This document shows, piece after piece, positions 9,118 to 19,426 of a stretch of 64,000 bases of DNA. Each line of letters starts with the position of its first letter. The first letter of the stretch is position 1. This DNA comes from Enterococcus villorum. GTDB taxonomy: Bacteria > Bacillota > Bacilli > Lactobacillales > Enterococcaceae. The stretch lies in the NCBI RefSeq assembly GCF_007990225.1, contig NZ_BJWF01000002.1, positions 1 through 64,000 on the forward strand, given 5' to 3'. Position numbers and translations under genes: made by a program. The notes under the pieces are model-generated. The model ran no database searches. It saw nothing but the letters and a program-made list of their open reading frames with translations, and had not been told where the DNA came from.

Positions 9118-9308
9118 TATATTGACCGATTAATCATTAAATTTTTCCAATATATTAAGTTTGTTTTCTTTTTTTTGTAGATTTTTTTAAAATTCATGTT
9201 ATCTTATATCAGAAGCCTATCAAGTAAGTAATGAAATGGAAATTATCTTTAAAAATGAAACAGTTGGGTTAGCCTTGTCTATAGGGTCTTTGTTGGGAGG
9301 ATTGATTG

Positions 9309-10571
9309 ATGGAAGCGGTTGTTTATATATTGTTTATTCATCTAAATTTTGCACTTGTAGGGTTTATTTTATTTGCAAAACAACATTTTGTAGGGGATTT
9401 TTTGATCCGTTTGTGTTTTTTATTGCTTAATCTATGGTTTAGTGAATGGGCACCACTTTTTTTGATTTTGTTCTATTTTTATAATGCGTTCTATCTTTTT
9501 TACGAAACTAAAAATCTGTTTATCATTGTGTTGTTAAATACGTTTTGTGTCAATTTTATCGGAATTGCTGTTTTTTTAGCAATCGAAATTCCTAGATTTT
9601 TAGGAGAATACAATATTATAGCAAACACAATTCTGCAAATTTTATTTTTATTGCTTATCCTTATAGGGATGAGAAAATTAGACCAAAAGTATCGGATCAC
9701 CACATATCTTTACGCTTATAAAAAGAAACGAATGTATTCTACTTCATTCATTTTTTTGTTTTTCATCTTTCTTTTGTGGTACCATACGCTTTTTCCGATT
9801 ACTTCACTTGATTATATTTTAACTTCTTTTATTTTGATTACGAGTAATTCTTTTTATGGTTTCTTAATGCTGATGATTTTATTGAATGAAAAAAAGGAAG
9901 AACACTACCTTATTTATATGGAGAGTATGAAAAAAAATGAAGAATATTACCAAAAATTAGAAGAATTTCGTCATGATTACAAAAATTATATTGGTGTTCT
10001 GGAGGATCTTTTAGCAAAAAACCAATCAAATCAGGAACTTGAAACGGTCGTAGGTTATGAAAAAGAATTCTTTGAAAAGCAACTGAATGATACTTTACAT
10101 ATGAAGTTACAAAAAATTTACGACCCATTATTGCAAGGGATTTTTGTTAAGTTCATTAAGCGAATGGAAGAACTAGGGATACCTTATAAAATTCAAATCA
10201 ATCATATCATCCCCAAGCTGTCTATGAATTCGTATGATATGATCCGTTTGTTTACTAATATAACGGAAAACGCATTGATCCACTATGATAAAAATGTGGC
10301 AAATGATCAAAAGGAGATTTTGATCAAAGTAGAAAGTTTATGGGATTGTTTTTATTTTGAATTTAGTAATCCAAGTAAAAATACGGGATATAACCTGTCT
10401 GAATTATTGAAAAAAGGGAATTCCAGACAAAAAGAAAGTAAAGGTATCGGCTTATATAGCGTCAAAAAAATCGTTGAAGAAAATACCAATCTTGCTTTGA
10501 ATTTAAAATATGATAAACAAGAACAACGCTTTTATTGCATGTTGAGTTTGAAAAAAGAAAGACCAAGCTAA
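9309..10571 (+). CDS. GHKL-type sensor histidine kinase (AgrC-like)
   Basis: About 420 aa; ATG 9309 has GGAGG seven bases upstream. The first about 200 residues are very hydrophobic with six or so membrane helices, the usual architecture of peptide-pheromone sensors (AgrC/FsrC). The cytoplasmic part carries the H-box FRHDYKN, an N-box (TNITENALIHY) and a G-box (SKGIGLYSVKKIVEE), so it looks catalytically complete. No AgrB/AgrD-like peptide genes are next to it. The likely partner regulator lies just downstream on the opposite strand, sharing the terminator at 10582. By position it may control the WxL operon. Confidence 0.85.
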   Translation: MEAVVYILFIHLNFALVGFILFAKQHFVGDFLIRLCFLLLNLWFSEWAPLFLILFYFYNAFYLFYETKNLFIIVLLNTFCVNFIGIAVFLAIEIPRFLGEYNIIANTILQILFLLLILIGMRKLDQKYRITTYLYAYKKKRMYSTSFIFLFFIFLLWYHTLFPITSLDYILTSFILITSNSFYGFLMLMILLNEKKEEHYLIYMESMKKNEEYYQKLEEFRHDYKNYIGVLEDLLAKNQSNQELETVVGYEKEFFEKQLNDTLHMKLQKIYDPLLQGIFVKFIKRMEELGIPYKIQINHIIPKLSMNSYDMIRLFTNITENALIHYDKNVANDQKEILIKVESLWDCFYFEFSNPSKNTGYNLSELLKKGNSRQKESKGIGLYSVKKIVEENTNLALNLKYDKQEQRFYCMLSLKKERPS

Positions 10572-10581
10572 AAATAGCTAA

Positions 10582-10625
10582 AAAACATCCAATCTTAGAC
10601 TTATAAAGATCGGATGTTTTTTTGT
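10582..10625. terminator. Bidirectional terminator between kinase and regulator
   Basis: AAACATCCAATCTT and AAAGATCGGATGTTT pair with one mismatch, with A- and T-runs on both flanks, so it can stop both convergent genes. Confidence 0.8.
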
Positions 10626-10646
10626 TTTAAAATTGTTTACTTATTT

Positions 10647-11411
10647 TTAAGGAACCAACAATTTTTCTTTTTCAAGTTGATCCATGAAATCAACTAGCTT
10701 TTTAATGCTTCGACGACTAAGGATTAAGGTATCATCATTTTTAAAAATGAGCTCATTGTGCTTTTTATCAACTAATTTGATGTTGGCTGCATTGATTGAA
10801 TACCCTTTTAAATCATTAAAATAATGAAATTTTTGAAAAGTATGTTTGAGTTCTTCCATTTTTCCATGAATCATAAAAAATTCTGTATGACAGAAAAATT
10901 CAATAGTTGAACGAGAACTAGTGACTTTACTTAAATAGTTTACTTCTTTAGGATCAATTAAATAAATTTTGGATAGAGATTCAATTTTTACGAGTTTACT
11001 TTGCTCTTTTTTTTGCTTTGGCTGTTGAAATAATAATTCTTCTAAGCCGTTTATCGCTTCTGCTAGATCTTTTTTGCTGTAATATTTATCTGCATGAATA
11101 TTTTGATTGATAATTTCTATTCCTTTAGTAGCATCATTTGTTAAAAAAATGATCGAGCATGAATGATTTCTTTGACGAATTTTTTTACTAAAGTCAATGC
11201 CAGAATGAAAACGGTTAAGTTCAATGTCAACAATGAATATGTCTGAATCTTGAATCGGCATAAAATCAAGTTCACTGTAAAACTTTTCTAACTGAGAAGG
11301 CAAAGGAATGACTAATGAAATCGCTGCTAAATTATTGCTACTACTATATTTTTTCCGGAATTCTTCCTGATGAAAAATATTATCTTCAATATAGTATACT
11401 TTCAGATTCAT
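10647..11411 (-). CDS. LytTR-family response regulator (AgrA-like)
   Basis: About 254 aa. The N-terminal receiver domain begins LKVYYIEDN (acidic pocket), has the phosphoacceptor Asp in FIVDIEL (about residue 65) and a conserved Lys in YYSKKDL. The C-terminal LytTR DNA-binding domain (about 145-250) ends with ILSRRSIKKLVDF. The start is ambiguous: ATG 11411 matches the family N-terminus but GGAGG sits only two bases upstream; TTG 11420 is the alternative. It is convergent with the kinase at 9309 rather than in one operon, which is unusual for Agr-type pairs. Confidence 0.82.
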   Translation of the reverse strand: MNLKVYYIEDNIFHQEEFRKKYSSSNNLAAISLVIPLPSQLEKFYSELDFMPIQDSDIFIVDIELNRFHSGIDFSKKIRQRNHSCSIIFLTNDATKGIEIINQNIHADKYYSKKDLAEAINGLEELLFQQPKQKKEQSKLVKIESLSKIYLIDPKEVNYLSKVTSSRSTIEFFCHTEFFMIHGKMEELKHTFQKFHYFNDLKGYSINAANIKLVDKKHNELIFKNDDTLILSRRSIKKLVDFMDQLEKEKLLVP

Positions 11412-11538
11412 CACCTCCAAGTTTCATTGCTCTAAGTATAGCAAGAATTAATGGGATGATAAAGTAAGTAAAACAATAAAAAAGCAAGAAATTTTTTTTA
11501 TGAATAGAAAAAATTTAAAAAGTAGAATGATAGTTACA

Positions 11539-11552
11539 AGAAAGCGCTTTTA
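11539..11552 (+). promoter_or_regulatory. Possible catabolite-responsive element (cre)
   Basis: AGAAAGCGCTTTTA contains the palindromic core GAAAGCGCTTT typical of CcpA-binding cre sites. It lies about 470 bp upstream of the GH38 gene and 55 bp upstream of the broken membrane-protein gene, a sensible location for carbon-catabolite control of the glycan cluster. Confidence 0.45.
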
Positions 11553-11605
11553 TGTTAAGGTAGATACGTAAATAATTAGTTGGTTTTTTGAGGGAAAAGT
11601 TTGAC

Positions 11606-11929
11606 ATGTTTCGAAAAAAATTATGATACGACCAGCCGAGTTATCTATAATGTGTTCAGCAATCTTTTTTTATAGCCGTCAATTTGCCGTTTTTTATTTA
11701 TCTTTACCTAATTATCTATCAGAAAATAGCGAGGTATTTCAGTTTGATATCTGTGTTTTTGATCATGTTTTCCTTTATTTAGTGGCATTATTTGAAACAA
11801 TCTATCGCTTCATTGATCAACAAAGGATCAGTAGAAACCCATGAAACACTTGAAAATATGGAGAAGAAAAAGGCTGTAGTCGGCTTAGAAGAGAATATAA
11901 CCGAAATGCAAACACAATATGACACTTAG
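11606..11929 (+). pseudogene. Degenerate membrane-protein gene, possibly DUF624/YesL-type
   Basis: An ATG at 11606 starts MFRKKL and stops at once. Joining other frames gives a sequence like DTTSRVIYNVFSNLF, FIAVNLPFFIYLYLIIY and a terminal acidic tail (ETHETLENMEKKKAVVGLEE) ending at 11929. Several frameshifts or stops are needed. The N-terminal pattern resembles DUF624/YesL membrane proteins, which usually sit in carbohydrate-use operons like the one that follows, but the match is by eye and weak. It is not expected to make a functional product. Confidence 0.4.
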
Positions 11930-12019
11930 AAGAAAGAACAAAACTAATACCAAAATGAAAGCCAGGATCCTAATCAATGATTTATTTCCTGGCTTTAAAA
12001 AAATAGAAAAGGTGATTAA

Positions 12020-15000
12020 GTGAAAAAACTACTAGAGTTTGAACGAGTTCAGCGAATTATCGCAGAGCTGAGAAAGCACATCATAAAAAAAAGACAGCCA
12101 GTCGAAGGATTACTCTTTGTTTCTGGCCAAGAGACAAAAGCATTTCATAGCAGTGATTATTTTGGTAGTAAAAATCAATATTATACTATTGTCGGAGAGT
12201 TGAACTTACCTGAAGAATTTCGAGGAGAAACTATTGATTTAGCTATTTTTTCATCATTAACAGAGTGGGACAATTCCACCAATCCACAAATCAAAGTTTA
12301 TTTTGACGATGAATTAATTCAAGGATTAGACGTTAATCACACAACCTTACGACTCACCCAAGAACAAGCTACTCGGGAGCAAATCCCAATAAGGATCGAA
12401 ATTTTTTCCGGTAGGGAGGAAAAGAGATATCCTTTAACTGTTGAACTAAGATGGATTGATCAGCCATCTTATCAATTATTCTATGATTTCTTCGTAGCAC
12501 TTGACAGTTGGCGCTCTTTAAATGAGAGTGATCCCAACTACTTTTATTATGAAAAAGAATTAGGAAAAGCCGTGAATAAGTTGAATTTCTTTCAACCTTA
12601 TGGCGTGGAATATTACCAAGGATTAAAACAAGCACATGATTGTTTGCAACAAGCATTTTACCAAAATATGGTAGATAAAAAAATACCTCAAGCATTCGTA
12701 GTTGGACATACTCATATTGATCTTGCTTGGTTGTGGACAGTCATGCAAGCCGTCGAAAAAGGGGAACGTAGTTTTTCAACAGTGTTGAATTTAATGAATG
12801 AATACGATGAATTAACTTTCATACAAAGTCAACCACAAATGTATCAACTAATCAAAGATACATATCCTGAGCTTTACGAAAAAATAAAAGAAAAAGTGAT
12901 CACAGGAAAATGGATTCCAGAAGGCGCTATGTGGGTAGAAGCAGATTGTAATCTTACTTCGGGAGAATCGTTGGTTCGCCAATTCCTTTATGGCAAACGT
13001 TTTATAAAAAGAGAATTTGGTGTAGAAAGTCAAATTTTATGGCTACCAGATGTATTTGGCTATTCAGCTGCGTTACCACAAATTTTAAAAAAGACCAATA
13101 CTCCTTATTTTATGACAACCAAACTTTCGTGGAACCAATTCAACCAGATTCCTTATGATAGCTTTTACTGGCAAGGGATTGATGGGAGTCGGACATTAAC
13201 TCATTTGATTACAACCATCAGTGAAGGATATAGCCCAACACCTCATTATACGACATATAATGGGATATTAGATCCCTATACAGTCAAAAAGAGTTGGGAA
13301 CGCTACTTAGATAAAGATGTTCATACTCATATCTTGCTTGCCTATGGATACGGTGACGGTGGGGGCGGACCAACACGAGAAATGTTAGAAACACTAAAAA
13401 GAATGAAAAATGGACTTCCAAGTATGCCTAAAGTTGTTGAAAGCAACGCTGTGGATTTTTTCCAAGATTTATCAGAAGTAATGACGACACATCAAGAAAA
13501 AGAATGGTTAGGAGAACTATACTTTGAATACCATCGCGGAACCTATACATCCATAGGAAAAAACAAACGAAACAATCGTTTGGGAGAAAATTTGTTACAA
13601 ACGGTTGAAAAGCTATATAGTGTTTTAGATCGAATGAACTATCCTGATCAAGTACTAGAAAAAACTTGGAAAAAACTGTTATTAAATCAATTCCATGATA
13701 TTTTGCCAGGCAGTTCGATTAAAGAAGTGTATGATCAGACGGATAGCGATTATAAAGAAATGTTTCATGAAATGCAAAAGCTAATAACGAATCTTTTTCC
13801 TGAAAAAGCAAAAGGCAAGTATCTTTATCTTTTTAATCCGAGCGATATTGCAAATGCAAACATCGTTTCATTACCATTAAGACAAGGGGAAAGTCTTAAA
13901 AGCTACCAACAAGAATTGTTGATGCAAAGAACTTATGATGGGCAAATACTTGGACGATTTGATCAATTACCTATTTTAGGTGGCATTTATTACGAAATTG
14001 AAGAAAAAGAAACGGATAAAACTTTTGAGCCCATTGCGTTAACTAAGCAGTATGAGACGAAAGAATTTATCATTTCTTTTGATGAAAGCTATCGAATGAT
14101 TCGTGTGTTTGACAAAAAAAATCAGCGAGAACTAGCTACGAAAAAAGCGGTGAATGAATTACTCGTTTACGAAGATTTGCCTTTGAATTTTGATGCCTGG
14201 GATATTGATTATTATTATAAAAATAAACCAACAGTCGTGACTAATATCGTAGAAGCATGGATTATGGATCAAGGGCCCATTCGAGATACGTTGAAAATTG
14301 TTAGAAAATTTTATGACTCTACGATCACACAATATATTCATCTTATCCATGATAAAACTAGAATTGATTTTGAAACAATAGTGGATTGGCACCAAGTACA
14401 TAGTTTGCTCAGAGTTGAATTTCCTGTTCCTGTCAATGCCTATCAAGCAACTTATGACATTCAGTTTGGAAATCTTCAACGATCAGTACATAAGAATACT
14501 TCATGGGACAAAGCGAAATTTGAAGTCTGTGCACATAAGTGGTGGATTTATCAGATGATGGATACGGGGTATCATTATTAACGGATTCAAAATACGGTTT
14601 TGATGCACAATACCAACATCTTGGGATTTCATTGATCAAATCTGCGACCGATCCGTATGAAAAAGCCGATCAGGGACGACACCAGTTTATTTACTCACTC
14701 TATTGCCACGATCAAACGTGGAAGCAAGGAAAAACGCATCAAGAAGCACGGCAATTAAACATTCCTTGTTTATCTGTACGTCAAGAAGACAAACGATTTC
14801 CAGAAGGTTCATGGGTGACAGGCCAAAGTCGCAATATCTGTTTAGAGACACTGAAAAAAGCAGAAGAGGATCATGCACTGATTTTGCGAGCATATGAATT
14901 TGAGAACAAACAAACCCAAACGGTATTAAAGTTTTCTCAACCAATCAAAAACGTTCAAATTTGTGATCTTTTAGAAAATCCACTCCAAGAATTGCCTATA

Positions 15001-15078
15001 GAAAATGGGAACGAAGTAACAGTGATTTTCTCTCCTTATGAAATTCATACGCTAAAAATTCAACTAAAGGATGAGTAA
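12020..15078 (+). pseudogene. GH38 alpha-mannosidase, frameshifted near 14542
   Basis: Two overlapping frames (12020-14581 and 14539-15078) together give a roughly 1,020-residue glycoside hydrolase family 38 enzyme. The zinc-site motif HTHIDLAW is at residues 230-237, the nucleophile Asp in WLPDVFGY at about 344, and the later zinc His in HDILPGSS. The frame breaks at TGGTGG (14540-14545): restoring one G gives KWVDLSDDGYGVSLL, the expected C-terminal beta-domain motif. The product would act inside the cell (no signal peptide), removing alpha-mannose from imported N-glycan fragments. As read, translation stops after 853 residues and lacks the C-terminal domain. It is either a pseudogene or carries a one-base sequencing error. 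Confidence 0.85.
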
Positions 15079-17300
15079 GATGGATGATTTAAAAATATTA
15101 TTGAAAAAAATGACGTTGAAAGAAAAAATCGGCCAGTTAAATCAACGATTGTATGGTTGGAAAGTCTATGAAAAAAAAGAGGGACACTTTTTTTTAACCG
15201 AATATTTCAAAAATGAAGTGGAAAAATATGGAACGATTGGCATCATTTATGGGGTGTTTCGAGCCGATCCATGGTCTGAAAGAAACGAGTTGACCGGTTT
15301 ATCAAAAGAAGAAGCACAAAAGGTCAGTCAAATGATCCAGCAATATGTGGTAAAACATACACGATTAAAGATTCCTGTACTACTGTCGGAAGAGTGTCCA
15401 CATGGGCATCAGGCGTTGGATTCTATGACTACACCTACCAACTTTTCTGTAGGCTGTAGTTGGAATCCCGAATTGTACCAAAAACTTCAAGAAATAGTTG
15501 CCGATGAATTACAAGAAAAAGGCGCCCATTTAGGGTTAATCTCGACATTAGACATTTTGAGAGATCCAAGGTGGGGAAGAACAGAAGAATGCTTTAGCGA
15601 GGATCCTTATTTAGCTGCTGCCTTTACTGAAGCAGCTGTAAAAGGGTTACAAAAAGAAAATTTTGGCTGTTTTAAAACACCTTGCTGGACAGGGAGATGC
15701 AATGGGAGGACATAATGCTGGTCCTGTTGCTATCGGAGAAAGAGAGTTAAGAGAAATTCATTTACCTGCTATTCGTGCTGGAATCAAAGCTGGCGTAAAA
15801 GGTTGCATGGCAGCTTATAACGACATTGACGGCATTTTTTGCCATATCAATTCGCATTTATTGCAAGAAGTTTTACGAACAGAATATGGATTTTCTGGGT
15901 TTGTCATGGCAGATGGCTGTGGGTTAGATCGTGTAGCAGATATTTTTGGCGATCCAATTGCAACTGCTGCTAAAGCAATCCTCAGTGGTGTGGATGTTAG
16001 TTTATGGGACGATGTTTATCCAAACCTAGAACAAGCAGTTCTTTCTGGATTAATTACAGAAGAGGTCATTGATCGTTCTGTTTTACGAATACTTGAAATC
16101 AAACAGCAATTGGGGTTGTTTGCTGACAAACAGCCAGTAAAAGCTATTTTTACAGAAAAACAAAAAGAAAAGACATGTACTGCTTTGGCTGAAGAATCCC
16201 TTGTCTTATTGAAAAATGATGGCACTTTACCTCTAATGACAGAGCAGTTAAAACAAATCGCTGTAATCGGTCCTCATGCAAACAATATTTATCATTCTCT
16301 TGGCGATTACACTCCTTTTAAAAAGCTGGAACGATGTTGCAATCTCTTCCAAGGAATCAAAGAGAAAATTACCAATACTAAAACCCAAGTGACTTATGCA
16401 CCAGGTTGTCACATAACAAAAGTACTGTCTGATGGACTGACTAAGGCAAACGAGGTTGCTAAAAATGCGGATGCTATCATCGTGACATTAGGGGGATCCA
16501 GTGCAAGAGATTTTTCGACAGCTTTTGATAAAAATGGGGCAGCTTTACATGGTTCGCAAGAAATGTCAAGTGGGGAAAATATTGACTTAGCACAAATGGA
16601 ATTACCTGCCTGCCAAGTAAATCTAGTCAAAGAATTAGCAAAACTCAATAAGCCCATCATTGCTGTACTTATTGAAGGAAGACCACATAGCCTTTTAGCT
16701 ATTGAGCCTTATGTAGCTAGCATCCTTTTTGCAGGTTATCCCGGTCAATACGGTGGTCGGGCAATTGCGAATGTTTTATTTGGTAAAAATCCTAATGGTC
16801 GTCTTGCTTTTACGATCCCTGAACATTCAGGACAATTACCAGTCTATTATAATTATCGACAGACATTGTTTAAAGAAACATATACAGACTATCCTGAGAA
16901 ACCTAAATATCATTTTGGTTACGGCTTAAGTTATACGACATTTGAAATAATGGGAATTTTTCTGAATGAGCAATCTGATGAATCAATATCAGTGGCGTGC
17001 CAAGTGAAGAATACAGGGGATTACAGTGGAGCAGAAACGATCCAAATTTACGGGAAAAAGAACCAAGGCTTCATCACACCCCGAGAAAAAGAATTAGTTG
17101 CATTTAAAAAAGTTTTTTTAGCGCCTAACGAAGTGCAAACCGTAGAAATAATGATTCCTAAAGAACGTTTATATTATTTGGATGAAAAATTCAAAGAAGT
17201 TCTTCCTTCATCGATTCAGTTCACTGTCGAAGCATCAAATTTTAAGCAAAGCTACAATCATTTATTTAGAAAGGTTAAAACCGATGAAAAAAAGACGTGA
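15071..17300 (+). pseudogene. GH3 beta-glycosidase, frameshifted near 15665
   Basis: Frames 15071-15715 and 15663-17300 join into a family 3 glycoside hydrolase of about 740 residues. The N-terminal barrel has LLSEECPHG and RDPRWGRTEECFSEDPYL; after the break come KHLAGQGDAMGGHN and the nucleophile Asp in GFVMADGCGL. The C-terminal alpha/beta sandwich has LAEESLVLLKNDGTLPL and a FnIII-like tail. The break lies at TTTTGGCTG and needs one base removed or two added. The first ATG overlaps the GH38 stop, so the two genes were one operon. No signal peptide: an intracellular beta-glucosidase or beta-hexosaminidase-like activity is expected if intact. Confidence 0.85.
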
Positions 17301-17397
17301 AGATATAGTAGAAAATTGTCAAATAAAGCCCACAGATTGTGTAATCCCCAAAACAACAAAGGAAGGGATCGGGTGTTGGAAATTAATGATTAAGTAA
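17284..17397 (+). CDS. Short ORF between GH3 and GH20 genes
   Basis: A 37-codon frame starting inside the end of the GH3 gene, with an AAAGG site nearby. The peptide is basic with three Cys and resembles no family I know. It could be a leftover start of a deleted gene. Coding status is doubtful. Confidence 0.25.
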   Translation: MKKRREDIVENCQIKPTDCVIPKTTKEGIGCWKLMIK

Positions 17398-17432
17398 GAA
17401 GCAAAACAGCTAAAAAAGGAGGAAGTAAGAAA

Positions 17433-18464
17433 ATGAACAAAACAGACAAACCATCGTTAAAGGAGCGTGGCTTGATTATTGATATGGGTCGTAAGTTTTA
17501 TACGACTGATTTTTTGAAAAAATTGATTGATTATATGGCTTCGTTGAAAATGAATGCGTTACAACTTCATTTTTCCGATAATGAAGGTTTTCGAATCGAA
17601 TGCGAAACTATTCCAGCAATTACTTCAAAAAGATTCTGGACCAAAGCAGAAGTATCGGAACTAATCAACTATGCAAATGGCAGGGGAATTGATGTCATTC
17701 CAGAATTTGATAGTCCGGGACACTTGAAACGTTTGATTGAACGTTATCCAGAATGGCAGATGAAAAGAATAGGTAAAGATTCGCTGAATTTTCCTGCTGA
17801 TCGTGCGCTGGATATAACTAAAAGCGAAGCGGTAGATATGGTAAAACGCATCATAAAAGAATACATTGCATTGTTTCAGACAACTAATTATTTCCATTTA
17901 GGTGCAGATGAATACATTGAATTTTCCGAATTGGATAAGTATCCTGCTTTAAAAGAAAAGGCAGTGACGAAATATCATGATGCAACTCGACAATATGATG
18001 TGTTTATTGATTACATCAATGAGTTAGCGGAATTTGTGGAATCATCAGGAAAAAAAGCTAGAATTTGGAATGATGGGGGTTATAAAGAAGGTTATCTTAT
18101 GAAGAGTAGATTAAAACCAACAATCCAAATTACGTATTGGACAAAGCATCAACCAATTATGGCACCAGTGACTGAATTTTTAACTCATGGGCATCAAGTG
18201 ATTAATGTTAATGATCATTTTTTCTATTTTGTTTTAGGTGAAGGAGCGGGTTATAAATATCCTACTGCTCAAAAAATTCGAGAAAACTGGGCGATTAATC
18301 ACTTTCCGGAAGACCAAAAATTGACAAAAGAACAAATGAAGCAAGTACAAGGTGCCTATTTTGCTATTTGGAGTGATTATCCCAAAGCGTTGACAGAAGA
18401 AGAAGTTTTAGCATTGATTAAAGAACCTTTAGCTGCTCAACAAGAAATTATTTGGGAGGTATAA
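17433..18464 (+). CDS. GH20-type beta-N-acetylhexosaminidase
   Basis: A 343-aa intracellular enzyme with a strong AAGGAGGAAG site. It is essentially a bare GH20 catalytic barrel: RGLIIDMGRKFY at the start, LHFSDNEGFRIE, PEFDSPGHLKRL, and the catalytic Asp-Glu pair in HLGADEYIEF (about 151-160). There is a Trp-rich substrate site (ARIWNDGG, QITYWTKHQ) and a late AIWSDYP. Such enzymes remove terminal GlcNAc or GalNAc from glycans. At 343 residues it is shorter than multidomain secreted hexosaminidases, fitting cytoplasmic trimming of imported oligosaccharides. It is the only apparently intact hydrolase of this cluster; no transporter for its substrates is encoded nearby. Confidence 0.88.
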   Translation: MNKTDKPSLKERGLIIDMGRKFYTTDFLKKLIDYMASLKMNALQLHFSDNEGFRIECETIPAITSKRFWTKAEVSELINYANGRGIDVIPEFDSPGHLKRLIERYPEWQMKRIGKDSLNFPADRALDITKSEAVDMVKRIIKEYIALFQTTNYFHLGADEYIEFSELDKYPALKEKAVTKYHDATRQYDVFIDYINELAEFVESSGKKARIWNDGGYKEGYLMKSRLKPTIQITYWTKHQPIMAPVTEFLTHGHQVINVNDHFFYFVLGEGAGYKYPTAQKIRENWAINHFPEDQKLTKEQMKQVQGAYFAIWSDYPKALTEEEVLALIKEPLAAQQEIIWEV

Positions 18465-18482
18465 AAAATAAAAAATCTGTTC

Positions 18483-18540
18483 ATCAAAAAGATAAGAACC
18501 ACTTGGACAAACTTATCCAAGTGGTTCTTATCTTTTTGAT
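18483..18540. terminator. Strong bidirectional terminator
   Basis: A perfect 25-bp stem (arms 18483-18507 and 18516-18540; inner part AAGAACCACTTGGA / TCCAAGTGGTTCTT) with an 8-base loop. It separates the GH20 gene from the convergent yccF gene. Confidence 0.9.
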
Positions 18541-18549
18541 TTAGTCATG

Positions 18550-18915
18550 TTACTTCGGCACGACTCTTGTACCAAATGGCATCAAGGCTAATTTCGCTAG
18601 TTTGAAAGATTGGTTACCAAATGGAATGCCGATAATAGTCATATATAAAAGAATCCCACTAACAACATGTGTGAAAGCCAAAGGTAATCCACTAATCAGT
18701 AGCCAAATAATGTTGATAATTAACGAGATACGCCTGTTACTATAAATGATTTCTTTATCAAAAGGGAAAAAAGTAAGCGCCGAAAACTTAAAACATTGTA
18801 AACCAATTGGAATACCAACAATGGTTATACACCAAAACATACCTGCCAAAAACCAGCCAATTCTTCCAATGCACCCACCAAAAATAAACCAAATCAAGTT
18901 ACCTAAGAAGTTCAT
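18550..18915 (-). CDS. YccF-domain inner membrane protein
   Basis: A 121-aa integral membrane protein made of two tandem YccF/DUF307 repeats: each has a hydrophobic helix followed by TIVGIPIGLQCFKFSALTFFPF (first) or TIIGIPFGNQSFKLAKLALMPF (second). Four membrane segments are likely. The family is widespread in bacteria and its role is unknown. The gene is transcribed alone on the minus strand, convergent with the glycosidase cluster, and appears intact. Confidence 0.85.
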   Translation of the reverse strand: MNFLGNLIWFIFGGCIGRIGWFLAGMFWCITIVGIPIGLQCFKFSALTFFPFDKEIIYSNRRISLIINIIWLLISGLPLAFTHVVSGILLYMTIIGIPFGNQSFKLAKLALMPFGTRVVPK

Positions 18916-19426
18916 TTTATCAACTACGCTATTTTTTATTATTGTAACATGAAGTATTTGGCTGAGCTAACTTATTTAAGTGATTTCATAATAAAAAATG
19001 CTCAATTATAGAAACCCAACTTGTAGGACAAGCGACTTTTTAATATGGATAAATTATTTTCGACGAATCAAAAGTGAATATACTAATAAAAAGCAATTTT
19101 CGCAAATAGAAAAAAGTGTGAATCAAATCATCCAAAAAAATAAAAAAACAAGAGACATTGATTTGTTTTTTTTGTTTTTTATGAACTCGTTATTCTCATT
19201 TATTTTTAATTTTATATATCTATTTTTTTATTGAAAGTTTATATAATTGATAAAAATATAATTTTTAATCCTTTTTTTAAAAGGAATTTTATTTGATTCC
19301 ATGATTTTTTTTAAATTACCTATTGCAATAATAACAACAACATTATAATATATATTATATAAGACATTTTTTAACTTAATATTTTATAGTTATTTTATAA
19401 TTTTATGATCGTGGGGGAGAGAATAT
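18916..19426. other. AT-rich region upstream of the first M60 gene
   Basis: About 510 bp, extremely AT-rich from 19200 on, with no supported gene; a 78-codon frame at 18998 lacks a ribosome binding site. The stretch probably carries the promoter of the M60 gene, but I cannot choose among many AT-rich matches. Confidence 0.4.

Noticed and set aside
9236-9430. A 64-residue ORF overlapping the first kinase start, considered as a pheromone precursor
   Set aside because: No proper ribosome binding site, it runs into the kinase gene in another frame, and no AgrB-like processing protein exists nearby.
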